Source: Luteibacter sp. Sphag1AF | GTDB lineage: Bacteria; Pseudomonadota; Gammaproteobacteria; Xanthomonadales; Rhodanobacteraceae | DNA: 64,000 nucleotides | Reading direction: 5' to 3' | Assembly (NCBI RefSeq): GCF_014192715.1 | Contig: NZ_JACHYH010000001.1 | Coordinates: 930,001 to 994,000, forward strand | Part shown: positions 8,661 to 19,922 of the stretch, in pieces | How the letters are laid out: every line of letters starts with the position of its first letter | Position numbering within the stretch: position 1 is the first letter of the stretch | Program-made: the position numbers and the translations under genes | Notes under the pieces: model-generated | The model's database searches: none | The model's input: only the letters and a program-made list of their open reading frames with translations | Told to the model about the DNA's origin: nothing

Positions 8661-9502
8661 TCGGATGCGGCCCTGTGTTCGCGCAGGTGCAGCGCGACGC
8701 GAAGCTGGAACAAGAGCTTGGTGATGAGCAGTTTTTCTTCAATCGGCTTTTCCACCAGATCATTGGCCCCGGCGCGCAACAGCGCTGCCTGGTTGGCCGG
8801 ATTTTCGTCGCCGGTCATGATCAGAACGGGCAGGCGGCCCTTGCCATAGCCAAATTCAGTACGGATGCATTCGACGAGATCGCCGCCGGTAAGCTCGCCC
8901 TTGAGACTGACATCGGTCAGCACGATGTCCGCCCCCACCTCGCCCTTGTGGCGCGATTCAGTCAGGCGGGTGATGGCGTCTTCCGCGCTGATGACGTGGT
9001 GCACGGTGAGGCCATATTTCTCCATCATCCGACGGGTGGCCAGGGCGACGACGCGACTATCTTCCACATAGAGCACCTCGCCTTCGGCGCCGCCCTCAGG
9101 ACGGACGTAGCCCCGGATGAACTCCGCCAGCGCGCCGAATCCCAGCGACTTGTCGAAGTAATCCGTGACGAACTCGCCCAGTTCACGCCGGTGCAGGCGC
9201 GCCTCCACGTCGCCGGACACCACGACGATGGGCATGTAGATCTGCGGCGCGGATTCACGCACGAAGCGCGCCAGCTCCAGACCGTCCATGTCGGGCAGGC
9301 GCAACGCGATGGTCACGAAGTCCATCACTCCACGCTGCAATTCGATCTGCGCTTCGGCGCCGGTGCCACAGCCGATGACTTCGACGTCGGGCATTTCGGC
9401 AGTAACCACGCGGGTAATCAGCTGGCGGACGACCCGGGATCCGTCGACCACAAGGATTCTCGGCGCCGCCCCCGCAGCACGCGAGCCAATCTGACGATCC
9501 AT
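8657..9502 (-). CDS. Tandem receiver-domain protein with a degenerate first domain
   Basis: A 281-residue protein made of two CheY-like receiver domains and no output domain. REC1 (about residues 14-134) has lost key residues: the acidic pair reads VVDGSR (Asp20-Gly21), and the phospho-acceptor position in [14 protein letters not shown] is Ala66. REC2 (about 141-270) looks competent: VEDSR, Asp197 in [14 protein letters not shown] and Lys252 in VEKPI. It is therefore a pseudo-receiver/receiver pair, probably acting through protein contact. The ATG at 9502 follows a G-rich ribosome site (GGGGGAGGGGGA) 17 bases after ftsX. The long upstream extension of the frame lies inside ftsX and was discarded. 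Its kinase is unknown. Confidence 0.85.
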   Translation of the reverse strand: MDRQIGSRAAGAAPRILVVDGSRVVRQLITRVVTAEMPDVEVIGCGTGAEAQIELQRGVMDFVTIALRLPDMDGLELARFVRESAPQIYMPIVVVSGDVEARLHRRELGEFVTDYFDKSLGFGALAEFIRGYVRPEGGAEGEVLYVEDSRVVALATRRMMEKYGLTVHHVISAEDAITRLTESRHKGEVGADIVLTDVSLKGELTGGDLVECIRTEFGYGKGRLPVLIMTGDENPANQAALLRAGANDLVEKPIEEKLLITKLLFQLRVALHLREHRAASE

Positions 9503-9518
9503 TCCCCCTCCCCCAACT

Positions 9519-10496
9519 TCAGGCCGCGGCCGCGCGGCGTAACTGACGGGCGCTGACCAGACGCGCTCCCAGCCAGCCCAGCACGGCCGAGACCAGCGGA
9601 ACCACCAGAAGCAACCATGCCGGCAGACCGCCGAACGTAACACTGCCATCGTACGCGGCCGCGAGTCGCGCAACCGGGCCGGCCATCGCAAGTTCGAGCA
9701 ATACCGCCAGCGCAACGGCGAGCACGCCCGCGAACAGGCCGAGCCAGATGCCTGCATACAGATACGGGCGCCGCACGAACGACCGGCTTCCGCCGATCAG
9801 CAACAGCACGCCAATTTCTTCCGAGCGACTCTGGATGTCGACGCGAATGGTGTTGCCCACGACCAGGAGCGCCGCGATGGACAGCAGTATGGCCAGCACC
9901 GACACGGCGCGCGTGCCGACGCTCATCAGTGCATCAAGGCGCTGACGCCAGGAGCCGCTGTCCTGCACGAGATCCACGCCCGGCATGTCGTGCATGGCTT
10001 TGATCAGCGCATCGACAGCCTCCGCCGACTGGCCGGGCCTGGGCTGGACCTGGAGAACAAACGGCAAGGGATTGCTGTCCAGCGCCTGCATGGCGCCGGA
10101 GAAGCCCTGCATCTGGCTCAGTTCGTCCATGCCGTCCTTGGGCGTCTTGATGGTGACCTCGGCCACGTCCGGACGTTCGCGCAGCGCGGCGGCGGCCGTC
10201 TCGGCGCCGCCTGCATTCTGGCTGGACTTGAGGAAAACGCTGATCGACTGGTTCCGACCCAGCGTGTCGCTCATGCGCTGGACGTTGCCCAGCAACAGAT
10301 AGAACGCCAGAGGCAGGGCCAGCGCGAAGCCCATCACGGCGATGGTCAGCGCGGTACCCAGCGGGCGGGCCCGCAGACGCTTGAAGCTGGAAGCGAGGCT
10401 CCACAGGTGGTGCTCGCGCCAGGCAGAAAAATGCTGCGGGCCGCTGCGCTTGCTCGGCGCAGGTTCGGCACGGCGAGGTTCGCGGGTCGCGTTCAT
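9519..10496 (-). CDS. ftsX: Cell division protein FtsX (ABC permease-like subunit)
   Basis: A 325-residue inner-membrane protein that, with FtsE, couples the divisome to periplasmic amidase activation. A cytoplasmic N-tail (about 45 residues) precedes TM1 (ALTIAVMGFALALPLAFYLLL). The extracytoplasmic domain covers about 75-185, and three further TMs lie in the C-terminal half, giving the four-TM FtsX/MacB permease layout. The conserved segment DIQSRSEEIGVLLLIGGSRSFVRRPY is present. It overlaps the end of ftsE by four bases. Length is near that of E. coli FtsX (352). Confidence 0.95.
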   Translation of the reverse strand: MNATREPRRAEPAPSKRSGPQHFSAWREHHLWSLASSFKRLRARPLGTALTIAVMGFALALPLAFYLLLGNVQRMSDTLGRNQSISVFLKSSQNAGGAETAAAALRERPDVAEVTIKTPKDGMDELSQMQGFSGAMQALDSNPLPFVLQVQPRPGQSAEAVDALIKAMHDMPGVDLVQDSGSWRQRLDALMSVGTRAVSVLAILLSIAALLVVGNTIRVDIQSRSEEIGVLLLIGGSRSFVRRPYLYAGIWLGLFAGVLAVALAVLLELAMAGPVARLAAAYDGSVTFGGLPAWLLLVVPLVSAVLGWLGARLVSARQLRRAAAA

Positions 10497-11182
10497 ACGA
10501 TCTCCGTCGCGGGCACGTCGGCCATCAGGCGGCCGTGATCGAGAACGACCACGCGCTTCTTCATCCGCTTGATCAACATCAGGTCATGGCTGGCCACAAG
10601 AACGGCTGTGCCTACCTGCTGGAATTCGGCGAACAGGCCCATGATCTCCATGGCCAACTGCGGGTCGAGGTTGCCGGTGGGTTCGTCGGCGATCAACACG
10701 GAAGGTTTGGCCACAATGGCGCGGGCGATACCCACGCGCTGCTGCTCACCCGTGGAAAGTGCGGACGGCAACTGCTTCTCGTAGCTGAGCAAACCGACTT
10801 TTTCCAGGGCGGCACGCACGCGACGACCGCGATCAGCGGGAGCCACGCCGGAGATGACCAGCGGCAACTCCACGTTGGCAAACACGGTGCGGTCCAGCAG
10901 CAGACGGTGATCCTGGAACACCATGCCGAGTTTGCGGCGCAGCCTGGGGACATCGCCGGGGCGAACGGTCGAGAGATTCTGGCCGTCCAGCGTCACGATG
11001 CCGTTGGTCGGGCGCTCAATCAGCGCCAGCAACTTGAGCAGGGTGCTTTTGCCCGCACCGGAATGACCGGTGACGAACGCCATTTCGCCGGCCTCGACCT
11101 TGAACGACACATCGCTCAGGGCCTGATGGTTGCCCTCGTATCGCTTGCTTACCAGATCGAAACCGATCACCGAATCACCCAT
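10493..11182 (-). CDS. ftsE: Cell division ATP-binding protein FtsE
   Basis: A 229-residue ABC ATPase partner of FtsX. Walker A GHSGAGKST is at residues 39-47, the Q-loop is VFQDHRLL, the signature is LSTGEQQR, Walker B is VLIADEPTGNLD and the H-loop is SHD. The frame is open 66 bases upstream, but MGDSVIGFDLVSKRYEG at 11182 matches the conserved FtsE start (…F..VSKRY). No obvious ribosome site precedes this ATG, so the exact start is the weakest point. First gene of the ftsE-ftsX-receiver-ung operon. Confidence 0.96.
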   Translation of the reverse strand: MGDSVIGFDLVSKRYEGNHQALSDVSFKVEAGEMAFVTGHSGAGKSTLLKLLALIERPTNGIVTLDGQNLSTVRPGDVPRLRRKLGMVFQDHRLLLDRTVFANVELPLVISGVAPADRGRRVRAALEKVGLLSYEKQLPSALSTGEQQRVGIARAIVAKPSVLIADEPTGNLDPQLAMEIMGLFAEFQQVGTAVLVASHDLMLIKRMKKRVVVLDHGRLMADVPATEIV

Positions 11183-11276
11183 GCGCAGCACCAGCGCGAA
11201 GCATACGGGATGCAGACAGGCCTTGGGGGAACGGCACATAAGCGGCAACGGCCACGACGTGCGACCACCTGAACGA

Positions 11277-11325
11277 CATGAGGCCCGGCAAGCCTCCGCG
11301 TGAGCGGGGCTTACCGGGCCTCATG
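11277..11325. terminator. Long inverted repeat between ftsE and rhlB
   Basis: A 12-bp perfect stem (CATGAGGCCCGG / CCGGGCCTCATG) continues after one mismatch with a further 5 bp (AAGCC/GGCTT) around a 13-base loop. It lies 28 bases past the rhlB stop and about 95 bases before the ftsE start. There is no T-run on either strand, so it is either a Rho-assisted 3' end that protects rhlB mRNA or a cis element for the ftsE promoter region. Confidence 0.5.
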
Positions 11326-11352
11326 GAACCGACCGGATGGCCGGGCTCGAGC

Positions 11353-13083
11353 TTACTTGCCGCCGAACAGACGACCCAGGCGCTTGAAGAAGCCGACCTT
11401 CTCTACAGCCGGCGCCGACTGCGACGGACGAGCAGGAACGGCAGCGACGTGACGCGACGGACGCTTCTGCTCGCTGCCCTGCGCGTTGTCACGGCGAGGA
11501 CGCTGTTCACGCTCGCCGTGCGGACGCGCTTCGGCATTGCGCGGTGCGCTGTTCTCGCCCGTTGCGCCTTCCTGGCCACCCCGGCCCTTGCCACCACGCC
11601 GGCGACGACGCTTGCGCGGGGCAGCACCCTCAGCAGCAACGGCGGCGGCAGCGGCGGGAAGATCAGCCACGGTCTCGGCGACAACGACCGTGGTGACCGG
11701 CACTTCGGTCGATGCAGCCGGCTTGTCTTCACGGGGCGGACGCGGGGTGCGGGGGCCACGCGAGCGCTCGCCCGGACGACCGCCACGACCACCCGCCGAC
11801 GCACCGCGACCACCCTTCTCCGGCGGCGCGCCGCGGGTGGGGATGTGGCCGCCATTGTCGTTGTCTTCCACTTCGTCCTGCAGGCCATCGGCACGCGGAC
11901 GCGGAGCGGGCATCACCAGGAGTTCGGCGTCGATCGACGCCGTGGGAATTTTCTGGTTGATGTAGGTTTCGATGTCCGGCAGCGCCATCGCGTACAGGTC
12001 GCACGCGAAGCTGATGGCGTCGCCTTCCGCACCCAGACGGGCTGTACGGCCGATACGGTGCACGTAATCTTCGGCGTCCTGCGGGAGGTCGTAGTTGAAT
12101 ACGTGGCTGACGGCCGGGATGTGCAGGCCGCGCGCGGCCACATCGGTGGCCACCAGCATGTCGATCTGGCCGTCCTGGAAACGCTGGAGCAGCTTCTGAC
12201 GCTTCACCTGCGGCACGTCACCGGAGATCGCACCCACGCGATAGTTGTGACGCTTCAGGCGATCCGTGATGCGCTCGGCGGCGGCCTTCGTGTTGACGAA
12301 GATGATGCTGCGATCGACGCCGGTGCGCTCCAGCAGGTTGAGCAGCAGCGGCATCTTTTCTTCCTTGGACGGGAAGTAGATGACCTGACGAACGCGGTCG
12401 GCGGTGACGTTTTCCGTCTCCACGACCAGCTTTTCGGCGTTGTGCATGTGCTCGTAAGCCAGCTCCAGCACGCGGTGGCTGAGGGTGGCGGAGAACAGCA
12501 GCACCTGGCGGGCTTCACGCGCCGGCAAACGGCGGAAGATGAAGCGCACGTCCTTGATGAAGCCAAGGTCGAACATACGGTCGGCTTCGTCGATGACCAT
12601 GACTTCGACGCTGCCGAAGCTGAAGACGTCCTGCTTGTAGTAATCGAGCAGGCGACCCGGCGTGGCAATGATGATGTCGCAGCCGTCACGCAGCTGCTGG
12701 CGCTGCTTGTCGTAATCGACGCCGCCGTAAATCAGCGCGGTGCGCAGGCCGGTGTGGGCGCCAATGGCCTTGGCGTCTTTCTCGATCTGGATCGCCAGCT
12801 CGCGGGTCGGGGCGATGACCAGGGCGCGGGGGTCGCTGTCCTTGCGGTCAACGTGGGCCGGCGTGCTCAGCAGGCGATTCATCAATGCCACGAGGAACGC
12901 GCAGGTCTTGCCCGTGCCAGTCTGGGCCTGACCCGCCACGTCACGACCGGTGAGGGCGACGGGCAACGTCAGCGCCTGAATGGGCGTGCAGCGGGTGAAG
13001 CCGGCATCGGCGAGACCCTGCTGAAGCAGGGGATGAAGATCGAGGTTTTCGTAAAAGATGTCAGTAAGAACGGTTTGGGACAT
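11353..13083 (-). CDS. rhlB: DEAD-box ATP-dependent RNA helicase RhlB
   Basis: A 576-residue RNA helicase; in enterobacteria RhlB unwinds RNA for the RNA degradosome. All DEAD-box motifs are seen: Q-motif GFTRCTPIQ, motif I AQTGTGKT (53-60), Ia PTRELA, Ib TPGR, II DEAD (165-168), [27 protein letters not shown] and [12 protein letters not shown]. The core ends near residue 400. A tail of about 175 residues, rich in Arg/Gly/Pro/Ala ([23 protein letters not shown]), follows and ends in [15 protein letters not shown]. coli RhlB is 421 residues, so the tail is long. [10 protein letters not shown] was chosen as start by family match; the open frame extends further. Divergent from trxA-rho, the order expected for this locus. 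Confidence 0.93.
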   Translation of the reverse strand: MSQTVLTDIFYENLDLHPLLQQGLADAGFTRCTPIQALTLPVALTGRDVAGQAQTGTGKTCAFLVALMNRLLSTPAHVDRKDSDPRALVIAPTRELAIQIEKDAKAIGAHTGLRTALIYGGVDYDKQRQQLRDGCDIIIATPGRLLDYYKQDVFSFGSVEVMVIDEADRMFDLGFIKDVRFIFRRLPAREARQVLLFSATLSHRVLELAYEHMHNAEKLVVETENVTADRVRQVIYFPSKEEKMPLLLNLLERTGVDRSIIFVNTKAAAERITDRLKRHNYRVGAISGDVPQVKRQKLLQRFQDGQIDMLVATDVAARGLHIPAVSHVFNYDLPQDAEDYVHRIGRTARLGAEGDAISFACDLYAMALPDIETYINQKIPTASIDAELLVMPAPRPRADGLQDEVEDNDNGGHIPTRGAPPEKGGRGASAGGRGGRPGERSRGPRTPRPPREDKPAASTEVPVTTVVVAETVADLPAAAAAVAAEGAAPRKRRRRRGGKGRGGQEGATGENSAPRNAEARPHGEREQRPRRDNAQGSEQKRPSRHVAAVPARPSQSAPAVEKVGFFKRLGRLFGGK

Positions 13084-13535
13084 GGGTAGGTAATGACCGG
13101 ATCGGGCGGCCGCGAAGGCGGGCGCCGGTCCCATGGGGCCAGGAGGGCCAGGGACGGTGGGGTGATCCGACGACAACGTCGGGAGGTGGCGGCGGCAAAG
13201 CCCGGTTGGCTTCGCCTGCCGGCGACACGCTCCTGGCATCAGGCCGGAGGCGGGCGGCGCTTGGCGCCCGACCCGACAGTTCCCGCTGGCATAGGTCAGG
13301 AGGCTTCGTCCGCAGGCTGAACGCCCGCGAGCCACCTCACCTATGTCAACGGAAACCGTCCGCCGGCGCCCTTGAATCGCTTGAATCGCGCCCCGAGTTG
13401 CGTTGGAATGAAGCACAGGGCCGCAATGGCCAAAGGCTTCCGTCCCGGTTCAAACCGCGCAACAAGGTTCCATAAGTGTAGCCGAAGCAGGCCGCGCGGT
13501 CGTCAACCCCTCTTAACAACTATCTGGAGAACGCG
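13084..13535. other. Intergenic region between divergent rhlB and trxA (452 bases)
   Basis: The frame of rhlB stays open through part of this region, but the encoded residues are Arg/Pro-rich with no family match, so I treat it as non-coding. It must hold both the rhlB and trxA promoters. A short direct repeat TTGAATCGC-TTGAATCGC is present near 13373-13390. The last 30 bases before trxA contain an AT-richer stretch (TCTTAACAACTATCTGGAG) with the ribosome site. No RNA gene or convincing sigma-70 promoter pair was recognised. Confidence 0.4.
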
Positions 13536-13862
13536 GTGAGCGATCTGATCACCCATGTGAGCGACGAGGCCTTCCAGCGCCACGTCCTCGATTCCGAGAC
13601 CCCCGTCCTGCTCGATTTCTGGGCGGAATGGTGTGGTCCCTGCAAGTCGATCGCCCCGATCCTCGACGAATTGGCGGCCGAGTATCAGGGCAAGCTGAAG
13701 GTCGTGAAGATCAACATCGACCAGAACCAGCAGACCCCGCGCCAGTTCGGCGTGCGTGGCATCCCCACCCTGATGGTATTCAAGGGCGGCAAGGTGGAAG
13801 GCACGCAGATTGGCGCCGTCGGCAAGGGCGCGTTGCAGGAACTGATCAAAAAGGTGGTCTGA
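13536..13862 (+). CDS. trxA: Thioredoxin
   Basis: A 108-residue thioredoxin, the same length as E. coli TrxA, with the redox-active motif WCGPC (Cys33, Cys36) and the conserved cis-proline segment GIPTLMVFKGG. Translation starts at GTG 13536, with GGAG about eight bases upstream. It lies between rhlB (divergent) and rho (same strand), which is the classic trxA-rho neighbourhood. Function: general cytoplasmic disulfide reductase. Confidence 0.97.
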   Translation: MSDLITHVSDEAFQRHVLDSETPVLLDFWAEWCGPCKSIAPILDELAAEYQGKLKVVKINIDQNQQTPRQFGVRGIPTLMVFKGGKVEGTQIGAVGKGALQELIKKVV

Positions 13863-13875
13863 CCACCGATTCCGC

Positions 13876-13903
13876 GGTGAGGCGCTTTACGGGGCGCCTC
13901 ACC
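13876..13903 (+). terminator. Hairpin after trxA
   Basis: A 10-bp stem GGTGAGGCGC / GCGCCTCACC around an 8-base loop begins 14 bases after the trxA stop. The T-run is poor (GCTCTTTCTGG further down), so termination here may be partial and allow read-through into rho. Confidence 0.55.
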
Positions 13904-13921
13904 CGGTGCTAGGCTCTTTCT

Positions 13922-13973
13922 GGTTCGCCAGGACTGTTCTGTCCTCCCTTCTGGGCGAACCCCCTCCTTTTTC
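13922..13973 (+). promoter_or_regulatory. Structured rho leader, possible attenuator
   Basis: An outer stem GGTTCGCC / GGCGAACC (13922-13929, 13954-13961) encloses an inner hairpin AGGAC-TGTTCT-GTCCT. It is followed by the pyrimidine run CCCCTCCTTTTTCTT. The whole element ends about 30 bases before the rho start. In E. coli rho is autoregulated through a leader; here a hairpin plus U-rich run could act as an attenuator or as the actual trxA terminator. Structure seen by eye, role inferred. Confidence 0.45.
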
Positions 13974-14001
13974 TTCCAACGGCGCCCCGTGAGGTTTGCC
14001 C

Positions 14002-15852
<1,851 letters not shown>

Positions 15853-15870
15853 TCCGGCGATTCATGAAGA

Positions 15871-15899
15871 AAGGGCCGCCTCCGGGCGGCCTTTTTTTG
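15871..15899 (+). terminator. Intrinsic terminator after rho
   Basis: A GC-rich stem GGCCGCC / GGCGGCC with a short loop is followed by TTTTTTTG, starting about 18 bases after the rho stop. Textbook Rho-independent terminator for the trxA-rho unit. Confidence 0.93.
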
Positions 15900-16085
15900 T
15901 CTGCGGCTCGTCGTGGGCACCCTCCTTCACATCCCGCTCTCTTTACTGCCGGGGCCTCCCGGTACAGCAATGGTTTCCATTGCCACCGGCAGGCGATACG
16001 CTGCGCTCCGTCGTGCCTTTTGAAGTCGCCCGGTCGCCCCCATTGAGGGCGCTCCTGAAGGCCAGCCATCGTCAAGGAAGTACCC

Positions 16086-17453
16086 GTGTCCATTCCCTCC
16101 GCCGCAAAGAGCACGCCGATTGGCGACCGCAATGAACTGGTCGACTACCTGGCGCAGGGAGAGAAGCCACGCGACGCGTGGCGTATTGGCACGGAGCACG
16201 AGAAGTTCGGTTTTCACACCGACAACCTGCGGCCGCCCACCTTTGAAGGCGAGCGCGGCATCCGGGCGATTCTTGAAGGCGTGGCCTCGCGCTACGGCTG
16301 GGATATCGCACGTGAAGGCGAAACGCCCGTCGCCCTGACCCGCGGCAAGGCCAACATCACACTGGAACCGGCGGGCCAGCTGGAACTCTCCGGCGCTCCC
16401 CTGGAGACGATCCACGACACCTGCGTGGAAGTGATGACCCACCTGGACGAAGTGCGATCCGTGGCCGACCCGATGGGCATCGGCTTCCTCGGCATGGGCT
16501 TCCAGCCAAAGTGGCGCCGCGACGAGATGCCGTGGATGCCCAAGGGCCGCTACAAGATCATGCGCGAATACATGCCCAAGGTCGGCTCGCTCGGTCTGGA
16601 CATGATGACGCGCACCTGCACCGTGCAGGTGAACCTCGATTTCGCCTCCGAAGCGGACATGGTCAAGAAGTTCCGCGTTGGCCTGGCGCTTCAGCCCATC
16701 GCCACCGCACTTTTTGCCGATTCGCCATTCACCGAGGGCAAGCCCAACGGCTATCTGTCGTATCGCTCACATGTGTGGACGGATACCGACAATGACCGCA
16801 CGGGCATGCTCGATTTTGTGTTCGAGGACGGCTTCGGTTACGAGCGGTACGTGGACTACATCCTCGACGTACCGATGTACTTCACGTATCGCGATGGCAA
16901 GTACGTCGACCTGTCGGGCCAGGACTTCAAGCGCTTCATGAAGGGCGAACTTCCCGCCCTGCCCGGCGTGAAGGCCACCATGAAGGATTGGGCAGACCAC
17001 CTGACCACCGCCTTCCCCGAAGTACGCCTCAAGCAGTACCTGGAAATGCGTGGTGCTGACGGCGGCCCGTGGAATCGACTGTGCGCGCTGCCCGCCTTCT
17101 GGGTCGGCCTGCTGTACGACGACGAAGCACTGGATGCTGCGTGGGACCTGGTGAAGGACTTCTCCCGCGAAGAACGTCATGCGCTGCGCGACGGCGTTCC
17201 GAAGCATGCCCTCAAGCTGCGCTTCCGCCAACACACCGTGCGCGAGCTCGCGCTGGAAGCGCTGAAGATCGCGAAGGGCGGACTACAGCGCCGCGCACGC
17301 ATCAACAGCAAGGGCGCTGACGAGTCGGTCTACATTGATCCGCTTTTTGAATTCGCGCTGGCTAACCAGACGCCCGCCGAGCGCAAGCTCGAACTTTTCC
17401 ACGGAGAATGGGCCGGCAGCGTCGACCCGGTTTTCCGTGAATTCGCTTACTGA
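16086..17453 (+). CDS. gshA: Glutamate-cysteine ligase, class II (plant-type GshA)
   Basis: A 455-residue enzyme joining glutamate and cysteine with ATP, the first step of glutathione synthesis. The N-terminal signature [12 protein letters not shown], the active-site stretch [19 protein letters not shown] and the segment [17 protein letters not shown] are those of the alpha-proteobacterial/plant-type GCS rather than the E. coli GshA type. Start is GTG 16086 with AAGGAAG at a good distance. The YecA-like gene follows 17 bases downstream, so the two are likely co-transcribed. Glutathione also serves the Kef-type antiporter encoded further along. Confidence 0.95.
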   Translation: MSIPSAAKSTPIGDRNELVDYLAQGEKPRDAWRIGTEHEKFGFHTDNLRPPTFEGERGIRAILEGVASRYGWDIAREGETPVALTRGKANITLEPAGQLELSGAPLETIHDTCVEVMTHLDEVRSVADPMGIGFLGMGFQPKWRRDEMPWMPKGRYKIMREYMPKVGSLGLDMMTRTCTVQVNLDFASEADMVKKFRVGLALQPIATALFADSPFTEGKPNGYLSYRSHVWTDTDNDRTGMLDFVFEDGFGYERYVDYILDVPMYFTYRDGKYVDLSGQDFKRFMKGELPALPGVKATMKDWADHLTTAFPEVRLKQYLEMRGADGGPWNRLCALPAFWVGLLYDDEALDAAWDLVKDFSREERHALRDGVPKHALKLRFRQHTVRELALEALKIAKGGLQRRARINSKGADESVYIDPLFEFALANQTPAERKLELFHGEWAGSVDPVFREFAY

Positions 17454-17470
17454 TAAAGAAGACTTTTTCC

Positions 17471-18166
17471 ATGATGCTTTCCGAGGAAAAACTGGAGCGG
17501 CTGGACGCCCTGCTGTCCAGCACTGATCGCTTTTCCATCGAGACCATTGATGGCCTCTTCAGCGCAGCGATTACAGGCCCCGCCGAAGCGCAGCTGGAAG
17601 ATTGCATCGCCATCCTGGACGCCGACAGCGTCAAGCCCTGGGCATCGGCGGCCGACGAACGGGAAGCCCACGCTCTGCTGGAGGCGCTTTGGAAAATGAT
17701 CGCCTGGCGCGTCAGCCGCGACCCGGACGACCTGGAAGACGAGGCCATGCCGCTGCTCGACATGCCCATCGAGTTTGAAGAACTGGACGATATCGACCAG
17801 TACAAGGGCGACTTCCCGATTGCCAGCGACTGGGCCGTCGGTTTCCGCATGGGCGTAAAGGAGTGGGTCAGCGAGTGGTCGGAGCTGGAAGATGACGAGA
17901 CCAGCCAGTTCCTGGGCATCGTGACCACGCTGTCCAGCGATCAGGCACCCTCAGGAGTCGACGAAGATGGCGCAAAGCTGCCCTCCTTCAAGGAGCGCAT
18001 GACGCTGCTCAACGTCATCCCGCATTACCTGTCGGCATTTCACCGTCGACGTGTACGCGCCGCCCATCCCGGCACCATCCGCCACGAGGGCGACAAGGTT
18101 GGCCGCAACGACCTGTGCACTTGCGGCAGCGGCAAAAAATACAAGAAGTGCTGCGGCGCCGGGTAA
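17471..18166 (+). CDS. UPF0149 (YecA/YgfB) family protein with C-terminal SEC-C zinc motif
   Basis: A 231-residue cytosolic protein. The first ~190 residues are the acidic helical YecA/UPF0149 domain ([17 protein letters not shown]..., with DTIDGLF-type motif read here as [15 protein letters not shown]). The last 20 residues are a SEC-C zinc-binding motif, [24 protein letters not shown] motifs occur at the end of SecA and bind SecB or ribosomes; YecA of E. coli binds ribosomes. The role here is unproven. ATG 17471 and 17474 are both possible starts. Probably in one transcript with gshA; a strong terminator follows. Confidence 0.88.
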   Translation: MMLSEEKLERLDALLSSTDRFSIETIDGLFSAAITGPAEAQLEDCIAILDADSVKPWASAADEREAHALLEALWKMIAWRVSRDPDDLEDEAMPLLDMPIEFEELDDIDQYKGDFPIASDWAVGFRMGVKEWVSEWSELEDDETSQFLGIVTTLSSDQAPSGVDEDGAKLPSFKERMTLLNVIPHYLSAFHRRRVRAAHPGTIRHEGDKVGRNDLCTCGSGKKYKKCCGAG

Positions 18167-18212
18167 CCTCGCCGCCGGCACACAAAGCAGGCAACACCAT
18201 TTGCCTGGTTGC

Positions 18213-18247
18213 AAAAAAAAACCTCCCCGTCGCCGGGGAGGTTTTTT
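18213..18247. terminator. Bidirectional terminator between the YecA-like gene and fadL
   Basis: A perfect stem ACCTCCCCG / CGGGGAGGT with a 4-base loop, flanked by A8-9 on one side and T6 on the other. It can stop both converging transcripts. Confidence 0.93.
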
Positions 18248-18268
18248 GCTTTTACGAGGAAGCGACGC

Positions 18269-19699
18269 TTAGAACGCGTACTTCGCCGAGAAGCTGAGCA
18301 GGTTGCCCTTGTCATCGTTCTCGCCGACCAGCAGGTCGTTGGTGGCGCTCTTCGCGCCGCCGATGTGTGCGCTGTTCACGAAGATGTGAGCAAAGCCGGC
18401 GTTGAGTTCAAACTTCTCGGAGGCCTTGTAGCCGACACCGAACGAGATCCACTGACGGGTGGAGTCAGGCACGCGCGGCGAGCGGGTGTCGTCGTAGGTC
18501 GGGGTGCTGTCGATGGCCACACCGGCGCGCAGGGTCAGCTTGTCGTTGACGTAGTACTCGCCACCGACCGATGCGAACCAGCTGTTGCGCCAGTTGTAGA
18601 CTTCGACGCTGGCCGGCTGCGACGGGTTGCCGTAGTTGACGCGCAGTTCCTTGAAGGAATCCCACTTCGTCCACGACAGGTCCATACCGAGACCGAACTT
18701 CACGTCCTGATGCCAGAAGCTGGCGGTTGCCACGGCCGGGGTGGTGAAGCCCGCGGTACCGGTGGTGTGGGTGAACGGGGCCTGGCCCGAACCCAGCAGC
18801 GAACCGATGGCCGGGTTCGACAGAACGGCGCTGACGTTGACCGGCACGGTGTAGTTGGCGGTGCCTTCCAGCGTGTGGTCGATCTTCGAGCGGTAGTTCA
18901 GAGCAATGCGATCGTTCGCGGTCAGCTTCCACAGACCGCCGAGCTGCCAGCCGTAAGCCCAGTCGTCACCCTTGATGCGGGCGGTACCGTCGCTGCCCGG
19001 CGGGACCACGGTGGCCCAGGTGGTGGCCAGAGCGCGGGCCTGCGCGGCCGGGATCTGGCCGGAGGCTGCAGCCTGCTGGATGAGACCCAGGCCGACGCTG
19101 TTGAAGTTGATGGCGCTGGTCAGTTCGGCGCTGGTCTTCTGTGCGATGGCACTGACGCCGAGCGAGAAGTCGTCCGTCACGTCGTAGGACAGCGACAGGG
19201 TAGCGTCCAGCGACTTGAAGTCGGACTTCACGCCGTTGTAGCGGCCAACCCAGTTGGAGTCATATTCGGTCTTGAAGCCGAACGGGGCGGTGAAGCCCAC
19301 ACCCGCGTGCCACTTGTCGGCGAACTGGGTCGCGAAGTAGATGGCCGGAACCGGGATGGTCGTGCCGGCGTCGCCGCCGTTGCCACCGGTGAGCGGACGG
19401 CCCTGGGCGTCGGTGCCCGTGCCGTGGAACTTGGTGCTGAAGTTGATGCCCGTGATGTCAGCCTGGAAGACGTTGCCCTTCAGGAGGGTCATCGCTGCCG
19501 GGTTGTTCACGATGGCCGAGGCGTCGTCACCCGCGGTCGTGGAGCCGGCGAATGCGCGGCCGAGCGCCTTGGCGCTGTTCTCTTTCAGCTGGAAAGCGCT
19601 CGCATGTGCAGCGTGCGGGGCAATCAGGGCACCAGCGATGGCGACGGTAAGAGCTGCAAGTACCAGCGGACGGGTACGGCTGAGGAAATTCGGCTGCAT
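18269..19699 (-). CDS. fadL: FadL/OmpP1-family outer-membrane porin (long-chain fatty acid or hydrophobic substrate)
   Basis: A 476-residue outer-membrane beta-barrel. The signal peptide ends at about AHASA. The mature start SAFQLKENSAKALGRAFAGSTTAGDDASAIVNNPAAMTLL is the FadL hallmark: the hatch N-terminus and NPA motif. The chain ends in the outer-membrane sorting pattern ...LSFSAKYAF. Start ATG 19699 has AGGAG upstream; the open frame runs 174 bases further but adds no signal. FadL-type proteins pass fatty acids and other hydrophobic compounds across the outer membrane. Divergent from the YcgL gene. Substrate not fixed by sequence. Confidence 0.92.
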   Translation of the reverse strand: MQPNFLSRTRPLVLAALTVAIAGALIAPHAAHASAFQLKENSAKALGRAFAGSTTAGDDASAIVNNPAAMTLLKGNVFQADITGINFSTKFHGTGTDAQGRPLTGGNGGDAGTTIPVPAIYFATQFADKWHAGVGFTAPFGFKTEYDSNWVGRYNGVKSDFKSLDATLSLSYDVTDDFSLGVSAIAQKTSAELTSAINFNSVGLGLIQQAAASGQIPAAQARALATTWATVVPPGSDGTARIKGDDWAYGWQLGGLWKLTANDRIALNYRSKIDHTLEGTANYTVPVNVSAVLSNPAIGSLLGSGQAPFTHTTGTAGFTTPAVATASFWHQDVKFGLGMDLSWTKWDSFKELRVNYGNPSQPASVEVYNWRNSWFASVGGEYYVNDKLTLRAGVAIDSTPTYDDTRSPRVPDSTRQWISFGVGYKASEKFELNAGFAHIFVNSAHIGGAKSATNDLLVGENDDKGNLLSFSAKYAF

Positions 19700-19922
19700 G
19701 CGATTAGGCTCCTGCGTTTCTTCGGGCTGGGCGTGACGACGCAGCGAAATTCTCACCGCATTCATACGCGCGTTTAACATCTTGGCGTGGAACTCTGACG
19801 GGATTGACAGCGATTTTGCAAGTGCTGGTGCAACAAAGCCGAAATGTTGTTGTCGAACGCGCGCCACCCTCACATGTAGTGTTGGTAAGATGACCTGCCG
19901 AGCCGCCTGCGAGACGACGCTT

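Noticed and set aside
11278..13089. 603-codon plus-strand frame opposite rhlB
   Set aside because: Antisense to a complete DEAD-box helicase with all motifs; composition is frame-shadow-like.
13084..13416. N-terminal extension of RhlB by 111 residues
   Set aside because: The frame is open but the residues are Arg/Pro-rich, and the family start [10 protein letters not shown] fits at 13083.
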